Made by a program: the position numbers and the translations under genes | NCBI GenBank assembly: GCA_030536995.1 | Contig: JAUNOY010000017.1 | Span: 1-62,648 of the forward strand | Direction: 5' to 3' | Length of the DNA stretch: 62,648 nucleotides | Source: Eubacteriales bacterium | Lineage (GTDB): Bacteria > Bacillota > Clostridia > Lachnospirales > Lachnospiraceae | Part shown: piece after piece, positions 58,209 to 62,648 of the stretch | How the letters are laid out: each line of letters opens with the position of its first letter | How positions within the stretch are numbered: the stretch's first letter is position 1 | Notes under the pieces: model-generated | What the model was told of the DNA's origin: nothing | Database searches by the model: none | Seen by the model: only the letters and a program-made list of their open reading frames with translations

Positions 58209-60134
58209 ATGGCAAAGAAAGACACATATGACGCAGGGAGTATCTCTGTTCTGGAAGGACTGGAAGCGGTAAGGAAGCGTCCGGGTATGTATATCGGAAG
58301 TGTATCAAGAAAAGGTCTGAACCATCTGATTTACGAAATTGTAGACAACGCAGTGGATGAACACCTTGCCGGATACTGCAGCCTGATCCATGTGATTCTG
58401 GAGAAGGATGGGTCCTGTACAGTTACAGATAACGGAAGAGGAATTCCTGTAGATATGCACGAAAAAGGAGTATCTGCAGAGAGACTTGTATTTACCACCC
58501 TTCACGCAGGGGGAAAGTTTGACAATTCTGCATATAAAACAAGCGGTGGTCTTCACGGCGTTGGCTCCTCTGTTGTAAACGCCCTGTCTACCCATCTGGA
58601 TATAAAAATCAGTCGTGACGGTTACGTTCACCACGATTATTATGAGAGAGGAATTCCGGCTCTTGAGCTTGAGGATGGACTTCTTCCGAAAATAAAGAGA
58701 ACAAGAGAAACAGGAACCTGTATCAATTTCCTTCCGGATCCTGAGATTTTTGAGAAGACCAGATTTTCTGCCACAGAGGTTAAAAGCCGTCTCCATGAGA
58801 CAGCTTACCTGAATCCGGAGCTGTCTATCCGTTTCGAGGACAGGAGAGGGGAGATCGTGGAGGATATCACCTACCATGAACCGGAGGGAATCATAGGCTT
58901 TCTCAAGGACTTAAATCACAATACAGAGGTTCTCCATGAGCCTGTGTATATAAAAGGAGAGTCTGAAGGCATTCAGGTAGAAATTGCCTTTCAGTTTACA
59001 AATGAATTCAGGGAAAACGTCCTGGGATTCTGCAATAACATTTACAATTCAGAAGGCGGAACTCATCTCACCGGATTTAAGACCACCTTTACTACAGTTA
59101 TGAATACTTATGCCCGTGAAATCGGTGTTCTGAAAGAGAAGGACGCCAACTTCACAGGAGCAGATATCCGAAACGGAATGACGGCAGTTGTCTCCATTAA
59201 ACATCCGGCTCCAAGATTTGAGGGGCAGACCAAGACCAAGCTTGACAATCAGGACGCGTCTCGCGCTACAGGCAAGGTTCTCGGAGAACAGATGGTGCTT
59301 TTCTTTGACAGGAATCTGGAAACCTTAAAGGCAATTCTTTCCTGTGCGGAAAAAGCAGCCAAAATCCGTAAAACCGAAGAGAGGGCAAAAACAAATCTTC
59401 TCACCAAGCAGAAATATTCCTTCGACTCCAACGGCAAGCTTGCAAACTGTGAGAAAAAAGACCCGTCTCTTTGCGAAATCTTTATTGTAGAGGGAGATTC
59501 AGCCGGAGGCTCGGCGAAAACTGCCAGAGACCGCAACTATCAGGCGATTCTTCCCATTCGAGGCAAAATTCTCAATGTAGAGAAAGCAACCATTGATAAG
59601 GTTCTTGCAAATGCAGAGATAAAAACAATGATTAATGCCTTTGGCTGCGGCTTTTCGGAAGGATATGGCAATGACTTTGATATCAGCAAGCTTAGATATG
59701 ACAAGATTGTGATTATGGCAGATGCCGATGTGGACGGTGCTCATATATCAACCCTTCTTCTGACCCTGTTTTACCGCTTTATGCCGGAACTGATTTATGA
59801 AGGACACGTTTACATTGCAATGCCGCCTCTCTATAAGGTAATGCCGAAAAAAGGAGAGGAAGAGTATCTGTACGACGACAAGGCTCTGGAGAAATACAGA
59901 CGTACCCATAAGCCGGGCTCCTTTACCCTGCAAAGATATAAAGGTCTTGGAGAGATGGATGCCGACCAGCTGTGGGAGACTACTCTGAATCCGGAAACAA
60001 GAATGATGAAAAGGGTGGAAATCGAGGATGCCCGTCTTGCCTCCAGCGTGACAGAGATTCTTATGGGAAGCGACGTACCGCCCCGTAAGGCGTTTATTTA
60101 TGAACATGCGGAAGATGCGGAACTGGATATCTAA
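58209..60134 (+). CDS. parE: Type II topoisomerase subunit B, topoisomerase IV-like
   Basis: A 641-residue ATPase subunit. GHKL motifs are EIVDNAVDEHLAG, TDNGRGIPVD and SGGLHGVGSSVVNALS; the TOPRIM domain has EGDSAGGSAK and MADADVDGAHIST. It joins the next gene product as A2B2 to pass DNA through DNA, mainly decatenation. I call it ParE because the partner lacks the GyrA wrapping box; the two families are close and the gene could be annotated gyrB-like. AAGGAAAGAG precedes the ATG. Stop is 15 bases before parC. Confidence 0.85.
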   Translation: MAKKDTYDAGSISVLEGLEAVRKRPGMYIGSVSRKGLNHLIYEIVDNAVDEHLAGYCSLIHVILEKDGSCTVTDNGRGIPVDMHEKGVSAERLVFTTLHAGGKFDNSAYKTSGGLHGVGSSVVNALSTHLDIKISRDGYVHHDYYERGIPALELEDGLLPKIKRTRETGTCINFLPDPEIFEKTRFSATEVKSRLHETAYLNPELSIRFEDRRGEIVEDITYHEPEGIIGFLKDLNHNTEVLHEPVYIKGESEGIQVEIAFQFTNEFRENVLGFCNNIYNSEGGTHLTGFKTTFTTVMNTYAREIGVLKEKDANFTGADIRNGMTAVVSIKHPAPRFEGQTKTKLDNQDASRATGKVLGEQMVLFFDRNLETLKAILSCAEKAAKIRKTEERAKTNLLTKQKYSFDSNGKLANCEKKDPSLCEIFIVEGDSAGGSAKTARDRNYQAILPIRGKILNVEKATIDKVLANAEIKTMINAFGCGFSEGYGNDFDISKLRYDKIVIMADADVDGAHISTLLLTLFYRFMPELIYEGHVYIAMPPLYKVMPKKGEEEYLYDDKALEKYRRTHKPGSFTLQRYKGLGEMDADQLWETTLNPETRMMKRVEIEDARLASSVTEILMGSDVPPRKAFIYEHAEDAELDI

Positions 60135-60149
60135 GGGAGAGAATAAGAA

Positions 60150-62396
60150 ATGAATACGAAACAGGATCATATCATACCTACCGATTATGCGGAGGTTATG
60201 CAGAAATCTTATATAGACTACGCCATGAGCGTAATTGTTTCCAGAGCTTTGCCGGATGTGCGGGATGGACTGAAGCCGGTACAGAGACGAACGCTTTACG
60301 ATATGTATGAGCTGGGAATCCGGTACGACCGCCCCTATCGTAAATGTGCCCGTATTGTGGGCGATACAATGGGTAAATATCATCCTCATGGAGACAGCTC
60401 CATTTATGAGGCGCTTGTTGTCATGGCGCAGTACTTCAAAAAAGGCAAAACACTGGTGGACGGACACGGAAACTTCGGCTCTATTGAAGGCGACGGAGCA
60501 GCAGCTATGCGATATACGGAAGCAAGGCTTGAGAAACTGACTCAGGATGTTTTTCTGGAGGATCTGGACAAAAATGTGGTAGACTTCATGCCGAACTTTG
60601 ACGAGACAGAGAAAGAGCCTGTAGTTCTTCCTGTAAGGATTCCGAATCTGCTCATTAACGGTGCAGAAGGAATTGCCGTGGGAATGGCGACCAGCATCCC
60701 GCCCCACAATCTGGGCGAAGTGGTAGATGCGGTAAAAGCCTATATGAAAAATAACGATATCAGCGTAAAAGGTCTGATGCGTTATCTGAAAGGACCGGAT
60801 TTTCCTACAGGAGGTCTTGTGGTCAACAAAGACGATCTCCAGAAAATTTACGAGACAGGAAGCGGGAAACTCCGCCTCAGGGGAAAAGTGGAGGTAGAGA
60901 AATTAAAAGGCGGCAGGCAGCAGCTTGTGATTACAGAAATTCCCTACACCATGCTGGGTGCAAATATCGGCAAGTTTTTAAACGATGTGGCAGCGCTGGT
61001 GGAGAATAAAAAAACTACGGATATTGTAGATATTTCAAACCAGTCTTCGAAAGAGGGAATCCGAATCGTCCTTGACCTGAAGCGGGATGCAGATGTGGAA
61101 AACCTTACAAATATGTTGTATAAGAAGACCCGTCTGGAGGATACCTTCGGCGTCAATATGCTGGCTGTGGCAGACGGCAGACCGGAAACTCTGAGTCTCA
61201 AAAAAATCATTGAACATCATGTGGATTTCGTTTTTGATATTACAACAAGGAAATATTCAACCCTTCTTGCAAAAGAACAGGAAAAGAAAGAAATCCAGGA
61301 GGGGCTTATCAAGGCATGTGATGTAATTGACCTGATTATTGAAATCCTTCGGGGCAGTAAGAACCGGGAACAGGTAAAGAAATGTCTTGTAGAAGGTGCA
61401 ACAGAAGGAATTAAATTTAAAACAAAAGCAAGTGAAAAGGCAGCGAAGAATCTGAAATTTTCAGAGAGGCAGGCGACTGCGATTCTGGAGATGCGTCTCT
61501 ATAAGCTGATTGGTCTTGAAATTGAGGCTCTTCAGGCAGAATATGCCCAGACTATGAAGAATATTGCACTTTATGAGAATATTCTCAACAATTATGACTC
61601 TATGGCAGATGTGATTATGAAAGATCTGGACGCCATCAAGAAAGAATTCGGAACCAAACGCCGCACTGTAATTGAGAATGCAGAAGAAGCAGTGTATGAA
61701 GAAAAGAAAATGGAAGAAACCGAAGTTGTCTTTCTCATGGATCGCTTCGGCTATATGAAGATTATTGATAAAACTGCCTATGAGCGAAATAAAGAAGCGG
61801 CTCATGGAGAAAATAAATATGTTTTTACCTGTATGAACACGGACAAAATCTGTATTTTTACAGATACAGGAAAGATGCATACAGTAAAAGTGGCAGACAT
61901 TCCGCTGGGACGGTTCCGCGACAAGGGAACTCCTGTAGATAATCTCTGCAATTACAACAGCACAGAGGAGCAGATGCTCTATGTGGCGCCTATGGCACAG
62001 GTGAACAGCAGTACATTGCTGTTCGTTACAGAATCCTCCATGTGTAAGCTTGTGGCAGGCTCTGAATTTGATGTGACGAAGAGAACAATCGCCTCTACGA
62101 AGCTGGCAGAGGGAGATAAGCTGATTTTTGTGGGAGCTTCGGATGAAATGGAGCAGGTAGTTCTGCAAAGCACAGGAGGCTGCTTCCTGCGCTTTATGAA
62201 ACAGGAGGTTTCCTCATTGAAAAAAACTTCCATCGGTGTTCGCGGAATGAAGCTGACAGGAGAAGATAAACTGGAACACGCCTACCTTCTGGCAGGACAT
62301 CAGGAATATTCCATAGAGTACCATGAGAAACCTTACCTATTAAATAAGGTAAAACTTGCGAAACGCGATACCAAAGGCGTAAAACCAAGGATATAA
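60150..62396 (+). CDS. parC: Type II topoisomerase subunit A, topoisomerase IV-like
   Basis: A 748-residue cleavage subunit with catalytic Tyr122 (RYTEARL) and quinolone-region [10 protein letters not shown] (Ser83 and Glu87, both unmutated types). The ParC-like Glu is at the position where GyrA often has Asp. The C-terminal beta-pinwheel (residues 500-748) has no QRRGGKG GyrA box, which supports topoisomerase IV over gyrase. It forms an operon with parE and ends at a strong terminator. Confidence 0.85.
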   Translation: MNTKQDHIIPTDYAEVMQKSYIDYAMSVIVSRALPDVRDGLKPVQRRTLYDMYELGIRYDRPYRKCARIVGDTMGKYHPHGDSSIYEALVVMAQYFKKGKTLVDGHGNFGSIEGDGAAAMRYTEARLEKLTQDVFLEDLDKNVVDFMPNFDETEKEPVVLPVRIPNLLINGAEGIAVGMATSIPPHNLGEVVDAVKAYMKNNDISVKGLMRYLKGPDFPTGGLVVNKDDLQKIYETGSGKLRLRGKVEVEKLKGGRQQLVITEIPYTMLGANIGKFLNDVAALVENKKTTDIVDISNQSSKEGIRIVLDLKRDADVENLTNMLYKKTRLEDTFGVNMLAVADGRPETLSLKKIIEHHVDFVFDITTRKYSTLLAKEQEKKEIQEGLIKACDVIDLIIEILRGSKNREQVKKCLVEGATEGIKFKTKASEKAAKNLKFSERQATAILEMRLYKLIGLEIEALQAEYAQTMKNIALYENILNNYDSMADVIMKDLDAIKKEFGTKRRTVIENAEEAVYEEKKMEETEVVFLMDRFGYMKIIDKTAYERNKEAAHGENKYVFTCMNTDKICIFTDTGKMHTVKVADIPLGRFRDKGTPVDNLCNYNSTEEQMLYVAPMAQVNSSTLLFVTESSMCKLVAGSEFDVTKRTIASTKLAEGDKLIFVGASDEMEQVVLQSTGGCFLRFMKQEVSSLKKTSIGVRGMKLTGEDKLEHAYLLAGHQEYSIEYHEKPYLLNKVKLAKRDTKGVKPRI

Positions 62397-62413
62397 AATA
62401 AGGATAGAAATTT

Positions 62414-62447
62414 AAAGGCAATCACACAAAAAGGTGATTGCCTTTTT
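62414..62447 (+). terminator. Terminator after parC
   Basis: Stem AAAGGCAATCAC / GTGATTGCCTTT with an eight-base loop and T-run. The final 200 bases to the window end show no convincing gene. Confidence 0.9.
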
Positions 62448-62648
62448 AAAATATAAGGTGATTTCTGTTTGTGAAAAATTGATATTGACGTAGAATAAAA
62501 GGTCGTTTCCGGACAGAAAAAAGATACTTTTATCTGGAAAATAAAATATTTGCAGAGAAAGCGTAACCTGAATGAAAAAAATACGATGTTTATGATGATG
62601 AATATATTTATCAGGCATTGATGCCATGGGAAAAGCAGACAAAAAGAA

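Noticed and set aside
59748-60707. Open frame of 319 codons antisense across parE and parC
   Set aside because: It spans the junction of two certain genes on the other strand and encodes no recognisable protein.
1-62648. CRISPR array, insertion sequence, integrase or prophage
   Set aside because: No spaced direct repeats, transposase, recombinase or phage structural motifs were seen on either strand.
62448-62648. Possible start of another gene at the window end
   Set aside because: No ribosome site plus start with a recognisable frame; the AT-rich sequence may hold the next gene's promoter but nothing certain.

Overview
The window looks like chromosome from an anaerobic gut-type member of the Lachnospiraceae (Bacillota, Clostridia). 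The evidence is moderate GC, strong AGGAGG-type ribosome binding sites, many T-tailed intrinsic terminators, families typical of that group (DUF5688-like, DUF6062-like, YitT, SfsA, exported CbiK), a selenoprotein SelD and a preQ1-I riboswitch. I cannot fix the genus. I see no rRNA, prophage, insertion sequence or CRISPR array. Most of the window is ordinary core genome, with several compact accessory modules.

Layout. 0-4.5 kb: sugar metabolism (phospho-sugar mutase, a mannose-6-phosphate isomerase with a ROK-like tail, GH1 beta-glucosidase). 4.6-8.6 kb: cardiolipin synthase, a glutaredoxin-like protein, a split ChrA pair and a divergent LysR regulator. 8.7-14.5 kb: a heterodimeric ABC exporter, an RsmH paralogue, a probable acyltransferase-like protein and a small HTH regulator. 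14.6-21.4 kb: homoserine dehydrogenase, phosphoglycerate mutase, a MATE pump, an L,D-transpeptidase and a small membrane protein. 21.4-24.2 kb: sfsA-mutY-glycosyltransferase operon on the minus strand. 24.4-31.8 kb: HAD phosphatase, PAP2/diacylglycerol-kinase pair, an orphan response regulator, topoisomerase III, a cysteine-cluster protein and a DUF5688-like protein. 31.9-36.1 kb: a metallo-beta-lactamase lipoprotein, a Lon-derived AAA+ ATPase without protease, YitT and an orphan PduB-type microcompartment shell protein. 36.2-37.3 kb: DtxR/MntR regulator and flavin reductase.

37.4-39.0 kb is a queuosine-precursor module: promoter, preQ1-I riboswitch, terminator, then a radical SAM enzyme (QueL-like by context) overlapping a YhhQ-type transporter. 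QueH, a late queuosine enzyme, lies at 53.2 kb. 39.0-43.3 kb holds a DUF6062-like protein, an ABC importer lacking a binding protein, a flippase-like protein and phosphatidylserine synthase.

43.4-52.3 kb is the most distinctive region. A cobalamin riboswitch precedes an exported CbiK cobaltochelatase. A short surface protein on the opposite strand follows. Then comes a seven-gene operon: CbiL, an ABC-2 ATPase and permease, a secreted protein sharing a domain with the surface protein, and a FecBCD-type importer. I read this as a tetrapyrrole, corrinoid or cobalt handling system. It sits between pssA and psd, two genes of one pathway that are often neighbours.

52.3-62.6 kb: psd overlapping queH, argH, asd, a selD that needs selenocysteine insertion at an in-frame UGA, two identical tRNA-Glu(CUC) genes, and a second type II topoisomerase pair (topoisomerase IV-like) with a LexA-like box at its promoter.
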